Shown here one piece after another: positions 29,965 through 37,892 of a stretch of DNA of 64,000 nt. Position numbers and translations under genes: made by a program. Source of the stretch: Plesiocystis pacifica SIR-1. GTDB lineage: Bacteria > Myxococcota_A > Polyangia > Nannocystales > Nannocystaceae. Within the stretch, counting starts at the first letter, position 1. Every line of letters begins with the position of its first letter. The notes beneath the pieces were generated by a model, which saw nothing but the letters and a program-made list of their open reading frames with translations, was not told where the DNA came from and ran no database searches. The stretch is from positions 62,001 to 126,000 of the forward strand of contig NZ_ABCS01000002.1 in the NCBI RefSeq assembly GCF_000170895.1, in the 5' to 3' direction.

Positions 29965-30360
29965 GTGCCTCCTGCTGCCCTCGCGCTGGTCGACGCCGTG
30001 TTCCAGCTGGCCCTGCACCACGATCGCAGGGCCCGAAAAGCGCACGCCGCCGACCCCGGTCACGCCCCCCGGCGAGTCCAGGCCCACGTCCTCGGCCCCC
30101 TCGAGGACGAGTTCAACTACATCCGCGTCGACATCCAATTCGAGGGCGCCGCGTCCTCGAACCTGAGCGTGACCATCGACCTCGACAACCAGCGCCTGCT
30201 CGCGCCGCAGGTCGGCCTCGGCGAGCTCAGCCTCGGACGCAGCGGCATCGCCCGGCTCATCGGCGAGCTCGAGGCCTGGTGCTACCGCGCCCTCCCCGTC
30301 GAAGAGCCCGAGGCCAAAGCCAGCACCAACACCGACGTCGAGACCACCTTGAAACCCTGA
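29965..30360 (+). CDS. hypothetical small protein
   Basis: 131 residues from GTG 29965. No signal peptide or membrane segment. The middle, VRIDIQFEGAASSNLSVTID-like with a strand pattern, and LGRSGIARLIGELEAWCYRALP suggest a small alpha/beta cytoplasmic protein; family not recognised. Upstream is TTGTCC (29929-29934), 18 bases, GACCAT (29953-29958), then six bases to the GTG, a plausible promoter for a leaderless transcript. Confidence 0.6.
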   Translation: MPPAALALVDAVFQLALHHDRRARKAHAADPGHAPRRVQAHVLGPLEDEFNYIRVDIQFEGAASSNLSVTIDLDNQRLLAPQVGLGELSLGRSGIARLIGELEAWCYRALPVEEPEAKASTNTDVETTLKP

Positions 30361-30672
30361 GCCCCACCCGGCCCACAAACGCAAAGCGGGCACGCTCCCT
30401 CCGGAGACGTGCCCGCTCGTGTTTGCGGACCCAGAGGCGGAGAGTGGAAGTCCACCAAGCCCCCCAGTTCGAAGTGCTACCACCCCCAACTCGAGGCCCT
30501 GCTCCTAGCAACAGGCGCTCTCACCCCCGCCAGATGACGCCCCCTCCAAGGCACGAGCCCCATTGCCCCACGACCACAGCGGAGGAGCGGAGCGACGAAG
30601 CGCCCCCGGTCCTCAAACCCCTGCGGGGGCATTCAGGAAGCGCCCCCGGTCCTCAAACCCCTGCGGGGGCAT
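30361..30672. other. intergenic region with hairpin and repeats
   Basis: This 312-base convergent gap holds a strong hairpin at 30385-30417, a copy of a dispersed repeat (30525-30676) and inside it two tandem 40-base units. No further gene is convincing. Confidence 0.7.
30385..30417. terminator. hairpin terminator-like structure
   Basis: AGCGGGCACG (30385-30394) pairs perfectly with CGTGCCCGCT (30408-30417) around a 13-base loop, 25 bases after the small hypothetical gene. GCAAA before and GTTTGC after extend it imperfectly. It probably ends the plus-strand transcript. Confidence 0.6.
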
Positions 30673-30676
30673 TCAA
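30525..30676. repeat. dispersed intergenic repeat, copy 1, with two tandem 40-bp units
   Basis: It shares with 50703-50834 an ordered set of blocks: CCCCGCCAGA, ACGCCCCCT, AAGGCACGA, CCATTGCCC, GCGGAGGAGCGGA and GCGACGAAGCGCCCCCGGTCC, ending in CCTGCGGGGG. The last 40 bases are duplicated here (30597-30636 and 30637-30676, one mismatch). It lies between convergent genes and touches the stop codon of the minus-strand lipoprotein. Confidence 0.85.
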
Positions 30677-31593
30677 GAAGCGTCGGCGACCACGAGCATG
30701 CTGAGCTCGTGGAGGCCCTCGCCGACCGTGCTCAGGTCCAAGCCCGTGCCCTCGGCGTTGACCGTGCCCTCGGCGACCGGGAGCAGCACGATGTTGTTCT
30801 TCTCCATCTCGTAGACGGCCACGGGCGTGCCGGGGGCCAGGTCGAGGGACGCGTCGACGCTGAACTCGAAGGCGCCCTCCTTGGCTTTGACGCCAGCGGG
30901 GTAGAAGGTCCACATGCCCACGACGGGGCCCGCGGGGGTGTCGGCGAACATCCAGTCCTCGGACGAGAGCTGGCGACCGCCGGCCTCGGTGGGCGCGGAG
31001 AAGTCGGTCTTTTGCGCCGTCGAGGCGTCGATGGTCACGGTCAGGCCGCCCTCGATGGGCACGTCGGTGGCCCCGGACTCGGGCAGCGTCGTCAAGGCGT
31101 CGGCGATGGGCACCCGGACGACCTTCTCGAGCTCGAGGGCGTCGCCCTCGGCCACCTCGACGGTGAAGTAGTTGCCGGTGTGCGTGCCCCCGCTCGAGTC
31201 GAGGAACTTCAGGCCCCACACGCCGGTCTGGGGGAAGTCGACGGTGAACAGGCCCTCGGCGTCGGCCTGGAAGGAGATGCAGCTCTGGGCGATGTCGTCG
31301 ACGATCGGGCCGCAGCGCTGGAAAAAGGGCGTGGGCAGGGCCGCGCTCGCGTCGTCGAGGGCCTGGCCGCTCGCCGTCGCCAGGGGCTCGACGCCAGTCG
31401 TCGACTCGCCGTCGGTCGTGGTGTCGTCGCCCACGTCGTCGTCCGTCGACGACTCACCATCGTCTTCGCTCTCCGTGGCCTCGTCGTCGGCCGCGTCGTC
31501 CTCACCGTCGTCGCTCGACGTGCAGCCGAGGGCGGGGGTCAAGAGCAGAGTCAGGAAAGAAAAAGAAGCGAGGAGCCTCGATGCTCGAGTCAT
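30673..31593 (-). CDS. lipoprotein with acidic linker and beta-rich C-terminal region
   Basis: 306 residues. The signal ends in the lipobox PALGC, then an acidic D/E/S/T linker of about 50 residues. The mature domain has two Cys (RCGPIVDDIAQSC) and a beta-strand-rich body (FTVDFPQTGVWGLKF, FTVEVAEGDALELEKVV, VVGMWTFYPAGVKAKEGAFEF). No family recognised. The 3' end meets the intergenic repeat. ATG 31593 has GAGTCT six bases upstream, a weak -10 match. Confidence 0.7.
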   Translation of the reverse strand: MTRASRLLASFSFLTLLLTPALGCTSSDDGEDDAADDEATESEDDGESSTDDDVGDDTTTDGESTTGVEPLATASGQALDDASAALPTPFFQRCGPIVDDIAQSCISFQADAEGLFTVDFPQTGVWGLKFLDSSGGTHTGNYFTVEVAEGDALELEKVVRVPIADALTTLPESGATDVPIEGGLTVTIDASTAQKTDFSAPTEAGGRQLSSEDWMFADTPAGPVVGMWTFYPAGVKAKEGAFEFSVDASLDLAPGTPVAVYEMEKNNIVLLPVAEGTVNAEGTGLDLSTVGEGLHELSMLVVADAS

Positions 31594-31714
31594 GGGCTCA
31601 GACTCGCCTATTTTGGACCGGATTTCCCGTGAGAAATGACGGGTAACTGCGGCAAAATTGCTGTGGTCTTCACAGCCCGAAATTCATGGATGGGCCCCGA
31701 CATCGACAGTTGGG

Positions 31715-31786
31715 ATTTCCGTACGGGAATTGCACCCGCGCCGTTCGGTTGACTATCCGAATGCTCTACTGCTGAGCTAACGAAAC
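31715..31786 (-). tRNA. tRNA-like gene with eight-base anticodon loop
   Basis: A cloverleaf can be drawn: acceptor GTTTCGT/ACGGAAA (six pairs including one G-U, with a G1-A72 mismatch), TA, D-arm GCTC-AGCAGTA-GAGC, A26, anticodon stem TTCGG/CCGAA, variable CGGC, T-arm GCGGG-TGCAATT-CCCGT. The anticodon loop is ATAGTCAA, eight bases instead of seven, so the anticodon may read GTC (Asp) with an extra A, AGT (Thr), or act as a four-base AGTC. The T-loop has G instead of T at position 55 and no CCA is encoded directly after position 73. It may be a pseudo-tRNA or an unusual functional tRNA. Confidence 0.55.
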
Positions 31787-31864
31787 GACGTCCACGCCCG
31801 CGTGGACCCATCCGCGACCAGGTCTAGCAATCCCCTTCGAGCGCGCAAGGATTTTTCCACTGCG

Positions 31865-31880
31865 TATACTCTCGACGATG
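31865..31880 (+). promoter_or_regulatory. TATACT -10 element of the GT-C-like gene
   Basis: TATACT at 31865-31870, seven bases before ATG 31878; closest to the TATAAT consensus. Confidence 0.6.
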
Positions 31881-34103
31881 TGCAGCCAATCGCGCGCGTT
31901 TGGCTCCGGCGTGGTCCTGATCTGGCTCTGGGTGTTTTTCGCGTCCGTCACCGTGAGCGAAGCGCACGCCGCCCCGCCCACGCCCGCGCCGCCGCCCCAG
32001 GCAGATCAGCCGAGCGCCGCCTCGGACTTCACCGAGACCTGCGAGCAGGCGCTGCCCAAGGCCGAAGTCGACGCCCTCGTCGAGGCCATGCGCGAAGTCG
32101 ACCGAGCGAGCCCCTGCGCCCTCGAGCGCGTCGACACCCAGCTCCACCGCACCGACATCGCGTGGGCCCGCGAGGGCGTCGACGGCGAATTCGGGGCGCG
32201 CCTGGGCCCCAAGGCCTGCGTCCTCGAGCCGACCCACCGCGGGACCGACCTGGCCTACACAGCGGACCCCGAGCTCGGCGAGCGCTGCCCCGCCGTCGTC
32301 GATCGCCTGCGCGCCTTCGTGGGCGAACCCGTCGAGCACCTCGCCGTCGTCGTCGAGGCCCAGGCGGTCGAGTACAGCAGCGCCGTCGACGAGGATCCTG
32401 GCGAGGCGCCCTGGAGCGTCGCCGCGCTGGCCTGGCTCGCGGCCCTCGGCCTGAGCGTCGCCGTGGCCGTGGACCACCGCCGACGCAGCCAGCTAGCGGA
32501 CGCCGACGCCCGAGCCCAGGCCCGCGCGTGGCGGATCGCCCTCGGCCTCGGCTTTGTCTTCGCCCTGGCCGTGCGCCTCGCCCTGCCGGCGACCCTGGCC
32601 AACTGGTACGGCGCCTTCTTGCCGGCGCAGGGCTGGGGGGACCAGCGCTTTGGCGCGAGCTCGGCGGTGCTCCAGGCTGCCGTGCGCGCCGTCTTGCCGT
32701 GGACGCCGAGCGTCGCCTTTGGCCTGGTCCGCGTGGCCGGCTCCCTCGCCGTGGTCCTGGTCATGATCCTCGTCCGGCGCCTGGGCGGCGGGCCGCGGGC
32801 TGCGTGCGTGGCCGGGGTGTTGCTCGCCCTGTCTCCGGCGGCCGCCCGCTTGTCGGCCTCGAGCTCCGAGCACGTGCTCGCCGGGACCCTCGCCCTGGGC
32901 GCGTGGGTGTGCTGGCTGCGGGTCTGCTCCGACGAGCCCGAGACCCTCCGCGAGCGCGCGCTGCCGGGGGCCCTCGCCGGTGTGCTCATGCTCCTCGCCG
33001 TGCTCGCGCGGGTCGACTGCTGGCCGCAGCTGAGCCTCATCGGGCTGTGGGGGCTCGCCCACCGCCCCCTCGGAGAGCCGGGCGCAGCTGCGCCTCGAGG
33101 GCGGTGGCGGGCGGCCGCGGGCTCGCTCCTCGCCTTCGCCCTGATCTGGTCGCTCATCGGCGCCTACGCCTACCGAGCCGTCGTGCTCCCCAGCGACCAC
33201 CCCCCGCCGAGCCTCGCCGATTGGCGCATGACCGCGGGCGTGCTGTTTGAACAGCTGTGGATCGCCGCGACCGCAGATCCGGCCTGGCTGTCCCCGCTGA
33301 CGGCGGCCCTGGCCGCGCTCGGCTGCGCCGCCGCCCTGGTCGAGCGTCGCTTCGCCCTCGTCGGCCTCGCCCTGGTCTCGTGGGCCCTCGTGTTCGTCCC
33401 CCTCGGCCGCAACCTCACCCACGACGGCCTCACCGGCACGCGCTACTTCGTGCTCGCGTGGCCCGTGCTGTTGGTCCTCGTCGCCGCCGGAGCCCAGGCC
33501 GTCGCGACTCGACTGGTCCCGGACGAGGCGCGCTGGCGCTGGCCGGACGCCCTCGCCGGGGCTGCGCTCCTCGCCCTCGCTGGCTTCGCCGCGCGGCCCG
33601 GGCTGACCCACGAGTACACCTTCCAGGCCGAGTACCGCGCCCTCGCCGAGGGACTCGCCGCCCTCGAGCGCGAGCGCGGCGAAGACCGGGGCCTCGGCGA
33701 CTGCACCCTCTACTACGTCGCCCCGCGCCAGCACACCGGCGAGGTCGACTTCGACTGCTGCCTCGACCCCGAGCGCACGCCCCTGGCCCTCGCCAGCCCC
33801 AGCCTGCGCTTTCGTCGGGTGCCCAAGAACGACGAGCTGCCGCGCCTCGAGGAGGAAACCTGCGCCCTCTACTACCGCGGGACCCTGTGCGAGATCCTCA
33901 CCGAGCACGCGCCCCGGACCCAGCGCGCCCTCGCCCAGATCCGCGAGCAGTGTGCCCGCGCCGACGCGTGGATGGAGGGCGGCGAGGCCCTGGTCTCGAC
34001 CCCCGTGACCCGTCACAGCCTCAACGAGCGCTGGGCCGAGGACCCGGTGATCGAGCTGCGCTACTGGTCGCAGCCCCCACAGCCGGAGCCCGGCGACCAT
34101 TAA
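31878..34103 (+). CDS. GT-C-like polytopic membrane protein
   Basis: 741 residues. A cleavable-looking signal (ending EAHAAPP) and a periplasmic-looking N-terminal domain of about 130 residues precede roughly ten membrane segments (about 175-590), then a soluble C-terminal part of about 140 residues. The segment VRRLGGGPRAACVAGVLLALSP, with RLSASSSEHVLAG after it, resembles GT-C glycosyltransferases of the ArnT/PMT type, which use lipid-linked sugars. The usual DE/DD acidic pair in the first loop is not clear, so activity is uncertain. ATG 31878 is seven bases after TATACT (31865-31870), the best -10 in the window. Confidence 0.7.
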   Translation: MCSQSRAFGSGVVLIWLWVFFASVTVSEAHAAPPTPAPPPQADQPSAASDFTETCEQALPKAEVDALVEAMREVDRASPCALERVDTQLHRTDIAWAREGVDGEFGARLGPKACVLEPTHRGTDLAYTADPELGERCPAVVDRLRAFVGEPVEHLAVVVEAQAVEYSSAVDEDPGEAPWSVAALAWLAALGLSVAVAVDHRRRSQLADADARAQARAWRIALGLGFVFALAVRLALPATLANWYGAFLPAQGWGDQRFGASSAVLQAAVRAVLPWTPSVAFGLVRVAGSLAVVLVMILVRRLGGGPRAACVAGVLLALSPAAARLSASSSEHVLAGTLALGAWVCWLRVCSDEPETLRERALPGALAGVLMLLAVLARVDCWPQLSLIGLWGLAHRPLGEPGAAAPRGRWRAAAGSLLAFALIWSLIGAYAYRAVVLPSDHPPPSLADWRMTAGVLFEQLWIAATADPAWLSPLTAALAALGCAAALVERRFALVGLALVSWALVFVPLGRNLTHDGLTGTRYFVLAWPVLLVLVAAGAQAVATRLVPDEARWRWPDALAGAALLALAGFAARPGLTHEYTFQAEYRALAEGLAALERERGEDRGLGDCTLYYVAPRQHTGEVDFDCCLDPERTPLALASPSLRFRRVPKNDELPRLEEETCALYYRGTLCEILTEHAPRTQRALAQIREQCARADAWMEGGEALVSTPVTRHSLNERWAEDPVIELRYWSQPPQPEPGDH

Positions 34104-34136
34104 AAAAGCCGGCGCCCTCCCGAGGGAGAGCGCCGA
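34102..34136 (-). terminator. intrinsic terminator of the vault gene
   Basis: Read on the minus strand, GTCGGCGCTCTCCC and GGAGGGCGCCGGC form a long stem around a short loop and are followed by six T. It lies 14 bases after the MVP stop codon and is one of the clearest intrinsic terminators here. It also covers the stop codon of the convergent gene. Confidence 0.85.
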
Positions 34137-34149
34137 CTCGGCGGCTACC

Positions 34150-36930
34150 TCAGTCTGACGTAGCCCGACCCTTGGGCTCGGCCTCGTTTCCGTCACCGCC
34201 CGGTCCCTCCGAAGAAGGGGTCGGAGAGGGGCTCGGGCGACCCGCCGCCCGGTCCTTCATGGACCAGACCGTGCGCGCGAGGGGGCTCCCCTCGAGCAGG
34301 CGGGTGAACAGCTCGACGGGGCTCTTGCCCCCGAGCAGGGAGACGAGGTTCATGTTCTCCGCCGCGGCCTTCATGACCTCGGCGTCGGCGGCCGCGTGCA
34401 GAGCTCCGACGAGCTCGGGCTGCACCGCCTCGAGGCGGCGGCTGTCCGCCTCGGCCAGGGCCGCGGCGGTCGCCCGGTCGATCTCGGCCTGGGCGCGGTG
34501 GGTGTCGAGGACGACGGCGTCGACCAGCTTGCGGGCCTCAGCCTCGATCTCGGCGTCACGCAGCTTGCGCTTGGCGCGGGCCTCGGTCTCGGCCTGGGCG
34601 AGGCTCAGGCGAGCCTCCACGGCGATGCGCTCCTTCTCGGCGCGCCCCGACGCGTCAGCCTGCTCGCGGGCAGACTCGAGCTCGAGCTTGCGCAGCTCGA
34701 TGCGGTGCTGGTCCTCCAGCTCCGCCCGGGCGGTGTTCGCCATGCGCTCGTGCGACTGACGCTGGACCGCGTGCTCCTCGACGTCGACGGCGTCGCGCAG
34801 CTTGACCGAGATCAGGCGGCGCTCGGCCTGGCGATCCTGGAGCTCGAGCTCCACCGCGCCCTTGTGGGCGGCGGCGAAGGCTGCGGCGAGCTTTTGGTCC
34901 GCCAGCTCGATGCCCAGGAGATCCACGCCGTCGAGGATGGCCCCGATCTCCGGGAAGCTCAGGGCCTCACCCTCGGCGAACACCGAGGCCTTGACCTTGG
35001 GCGCGAGCTCCGAGAACAGCGCGGTGGCCGGGAGCTCGCGGATCCGACCCCGGAGGGTCATGGCCACGAGCTTGACCGGGTCCTCGCTGGCGAACCAGCG
35101 CTCGGGGTCGCCCTCGAAGTGGGCGCTGATCCCAACCGACACGGCGAAGCGCGTCAGGTCCTTGGACACGACCTCGAAGCGGTCGCGGAAGCGTCCGCCG
35201 CGGACGCGCAGGTAGGCCGTCGACTTGGTCTGGCGACCGTCCTTGTGCGCGCCCTTGCTCAGCTCGATCTTGGTCAGCTGCTCCTCGTACTCGAGCAGCT
35301 CCACCGCCGGGCCCACGATGACCCGCCGACCGGCGCGCGAGCGCACCTGCGCGGCGTGGTTGGTGGGCACGATGACCGACAGGGCCCAGGGGGTCGAGAC
35401 CTCGGCCGCGACCTGGAGCTCCGGAGCGCTGCGGGCGATCCACAGGTTCCAGTCCTTGGCCGGGACGCGGCGCTTGACCGGCTCCTCCTTGCGCGGGTCG
35501 ACGAGGATGCTGACCTCGCCGCGGACCAGCCGGACCTTGCCGGTGGCCTTGTCGCGCACGTACACGCCGGACTTGGGCTCGACGCCGATGGCGTCGATGA
35601 TCACCGCGTCGTGGTCGTTGCCCACGTGCGGCTCGCCCGTCTCCGGATGCAGGACCTCCGCCTCGATGAAGGGGAAGAACACCGTCGGCTCACCGCGGAC
35701 CAGCAGCTCCGCGCCGGCGGGGTAGTGGTCCTGCTCGAGGGTGTGCCCCGCCGGCAGGCGCGAGCTCAGCTCGGCCTTGGAGATCGGCGAGATGATCCGC
35801 AGCCACAGCGCCTGGTTGGTGCCCAGCTCGTAGGCGTCGTAGACACGGCGCCGAGAGCCACGCTGGAGGAAGGTGTCGTGAGGACCGGGGAACACCCGCG
35901 CGGGCCCCTTGACGATCCGCGGGTTGCCGTCGGCGTCGAAGAGGATGCAGAAGTTCTTGGGCCCGAGCACGACGGCCTTGCGCGCGTAGGGATCCATGGG
36001 CGGCTGGTGTGGGTGGCGGCGGTGGTCGCGACGGCTCGACTTGTGCGAGGTGGTGGCGCGGGCGCCCCAGGCCTCGTCGAGGGCCGTGAGCATCACCGCC
36101 CGCTCGCCCAGGCTGAGCGAGCTGCGGTGGCGCAGCTCGTTCTTCATGGTGCTGAACTGCTTGCTCGTCATGCCGCCCTCGACCCGCGCGACCAGGGCCG
36201 TGAGCTCCTCGCGGATGGCCACCGACAGCCCGGCGATGGCGTCGTCGGAGCTGACCTCGGCGTCGGCCGGGCCGTCCTCGACGGCCGGGACCACGGCGAT
36301 GCCGGTGGGCGGGATGAACAGCGAGGTGTGGCGACCCTGGATCACGATGCGCTGACCGATGCGCAGGGTCATCGCCGGCGAGCGCTCGAGCTCCGCGGCG
36401 TCCTCGCTCGCGGACGAGCTCGTGTTGCCCGCGCTGTCCGGGGCGTCGATGACCACCGAGGACAGCCGCGCCGACTTCATCACCAGCTCGGTGTAGGGCG
36501 CGTCCTCGTCGATGGGGCCGACGACCTCGACGAGCAGGTAGTGGTTCGCGCCGAGCTTGTGCGCCGGGCGGACCTCAGCGGACTGACCCGGCCACAGCGG
36601 GAAGGCGCAGGGCCCCGGGATGATCTTGGTCGTTCCGAGGCTCAGGTCGCGCTCCTTGTTGCCGCCGGGCACGTACTCGCCGTTGAGCCGCGAGGTGTCG
36701 GCGGTCGGGTTGGCGAGCAGCACGTAGGCGCCCTCGCGCGCGAGCACGAAGGGACGAGCCTCCATCGCGGCCTGCTCGTAGCCGCCGCGATCGTTCGCCC
36801 GCACGATGCGGTCGTTCGCCGAGGGAGTGAACTCCGTCGGACCAATGTGGGTGTGAATCTCGCCCGAGGTCTCGTTGAGAGACCACAGGAAAGAGCGACG
36901 GGGGACCGGGATCTTTTGACGGTTCTCCAT
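34150..36930 (-). CDS. mvp: major vault protein homologue
   Basis: 926 residues; eukaryotic MVP is about 850-900 and 78 copies form the hollow vault shell. Vault repeats fill residues 1-515: IIPGPCAFPLWPGQSAEV (about 103-120), then VLGPKNFCILFDADG (321-335) with IVKGPARVFPGPHD, and GVYVRDKATGKVRLVRGE (455-472), close to the EGIYVQDVKTGKVRAVIG region of animal MVP as I recall it. The shoulder (about 518-675) begins SVIVPTNHAAQVRSR and is SPFH/band-7-like. A charged cap helix spans about 690-835, and MNLVSLLGGKSPVELFTRLL (860-879) matches the cap-ring segment. A stretch of about 90 residues (220-312) has no counterpart I know. ATG 36930 has GGAGGT five bases upstream. Confidence 0.9.
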   Translation of the reverse strand: MENRQKIPVPRRSFLWSLNETSGEIHTHIGPTEFTPSANDRIVRANDRGGYEQAAMEARPFVLAREGAYVLLANPTADTSRLNGEYVPGGNKERDLSLGTTKIIPGPCAFPLWPGQSAEVRPAHKLGANHYLLVEVVGPIDEDAPYTELVMKSARLSSVVIDAPDSAGNTSSSASEDAAELERSPAMTLRIGQRIVIQGRHTSLFIPPTGIAVVPAVEDGPADAEVSSDDAIAGLSVAIREELTALVARVEGGMTSKQFSTMKNELRHRSSLSLGERAVMLTALDEAWGARATTSHKSSRRDHRRHPHQPPMDPYARKAVVLGPKNFCILFDADGNPRIVKGPARVFPGPHDTFLQRGSRRRVYDAYELGTNQALWLRIISPISKAELSSRLPAGHTLEQDHYPAGAELLVRGEPTVFFPFIEAEVLHPETGEPHVGNDHDAVIIDAIGVEPKSGVYVRDKATGKVRLVRGEVSILVDPRKEEPVKRRVPAKDWNLWIARSAPELQVAAEVSTPWALSVIVPTNHAAQVRSRAGRRVIVGPAVELLEYEEQLTKIELSKGAHKDGRQTKSTAYLRVRGGRFRDRFEVVSKDLTRFAVSVGISAHFEGDPERWFASEDPVKLVAMTLRGRIRELPATALFSELAPKVKASVFAEGEALSFPEIGAILDGVDLLGIELADQKLAAAFAAAHKGAVELELQDRQAERRLISVKLRDAVDVEEHAVQRQSHERMANTARAELEDQHRIELRKLELESAREQADASGRAEKERIAVEARLSLAQAETEARAKRKLRDAEIEAEARKLVDAVVLDTHRAQAEIDRATAAALAEADSRRLEAVQPELVGALHAAADAEVMKAAAENMNLVSLLGGKSPVELFTRLLEGSPLARTVWSMKDRAAGRPSPSPTPSSEGPGGDGNEAEPKGRATSD

Positions 36931-37212
36931 GATGCACCTCCCCATCTGCGCCGGCCCAATGCCGTCGCGAGGAGTCGCTAGCGATGCCAACTAGTGGACT
37001 GCCTCATCCATCTACGCGAGGCAGGACTTCAACAACGAAGGCTCGTCCCGGCGACCTCTCGCTAGCCAGCGAGGCCCCCCAAACGAGCGCGCGCAACATG
37101 ACACGCCCCCTCCCACCACGCAAGGCGAGAACAAAAACCACCAGCCCCAGCTCCCACCCGAGCCGCAACTTCGCGCGTCAATTCAACCCCGAGCCTCGCG
37201 GGCGAGCGAGGG
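36931..37212. other. 282-base leader/promoter region of the vault gene
   Basis: Lies between the TetR stop and the MVP start on the same strand. A strong Shine-Dalgarno GGGGAGGT (36936-36943, minus strand) is clear. Candidate promoter pieces (TTGTTG ... TAGATG, minus strand, near 37006-37030) are weak. I see no hairpin operator I can defend. Confidence 0.5.
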
Positions 37213-37791
37213 TCAAATAGCCCCGAGGGCTGCGTTGACGCTGGCGCGCAGCTGCTCGGGGGGGACGCCGCCGCGGGCCATGATGCCGATCCCGTGGATC
37301 GTCGTCGTCAACAACCGCGCCAGGTCGCGCGGCTCTCGATCCGCCGTGAGCTCTCCCCGAGCCTGGGCCTGCTCGAGGGCGCCGTGCATCAGCCCCTCGA
37401 CCCGGCTCAGGTGCGCCCCGACGCGCTCGCGCACCTCGGGGTCGCGCTGGCCGAGCTCGAGGGCCGAGTTGGCCATGAAGCACGAGCGGTACTCCGGGCG
37501 GTCGATGACCTCGCGAAGAACCCGGTCAAAGCACGCACGGATGCCGCTCAGCGGCGTCTCGGCCTCGGCGAGCATGGCCTCGATGCCGTCGCCGGTGCGC
37601 TCGCGGTAGCGATCGATGGCCAGCAAGAAGAGCGTGTGCTTGTCGCCAAAGGTGTCGTAGAGGCTCTGGCGGCTGATCTTCATCGCGGCCAAGAGCTTGG
37701 CCATGGACGCGCCGTCGTAGCCCAGCTGCCAGAACAGCTCGACCGCACGTTCGAGGACGACGTCGGGATCGAAAGCCTTGGCGCGCGGCAT
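37213..37791 (-). CDS. TetR-family transcriptional regulator
   Basis: 192 residues. The N-terminal helix-turn-helix is typical: VVLERAVELFWQLGYDGASM, then LLAAMKISRQSLYDTFGDKHTLF. The ligand domain keeps the Cys-bearing YRSCFMANSALEL and RARGELTADREPRDLARLLTT-like end seen in AcuR/NemR-type TetR proteins that sense reactive electrophiles, though this is weak. The target is unknown: it could be its own gene, the downstream vault gene, or neither. A promoter TTGACC-N17-GATTCT lies at 37829-37801 on this strand. Confidence 0.9.
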   Translation of the reverse strand: MPRAKAFDPDVVLERAVELFWQLGYDGASMAKLLAAMKISRQSLYDTFGDKHTLFLLAIDRYRERTGDGIEAMLAEAETPLSGIRACFDRVLREVIDRPEYRSCFMANSALELGQRDPEVRERVGAHLSRVEGLMHGALEQAQARGELTADREPRDLARLLTTTIHGIGIMARGGVPPEQLRASVNAALGAI

Positions 37792-37800
37792 GGTCGGACC

Positions 37801-37829
37801 AGAATCGGTGAGCGCCCCGCCGTGGTCAA
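37801..37829 (-). promoter_or_regulatory. promoter of the TetR gene
   Basis: On the minus strand TTGACC (37829-37824), a 17-base spacer and GATTCT (37806-37801) stand nine bases before the ATG. This is the best two-part sigma-70-type promoter seen here. Confidence 0.6.
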
Positions 37830-37892
37830 GCGGGGACCCACTGGGATCGGATTCAGACTCAAACTCGCGCCTGACCGACGGCCCCCGTCTGC

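Noticed and set aside
30597..30676. Possible CRISPR-like array
   Set aside because: Two 40-base units abut directly with no spacers.
31608..31811. Small minus-strand reading frame containing VSSAVEHSDSQPNGAGAIPV
   Set aside because: This peptide type is the usual mistaken translation of a tRNA gene; it coincides exactly with the tRNA-like cloverleaf.
37003..37030. Possible sigma-54 or sigma-70 promoter before the vault gene
   Set aside because: TTGGCATCGCTAGC has an eight-base GG-GC spacing, not ten, and the -35/-10 candidates have poor spacing.
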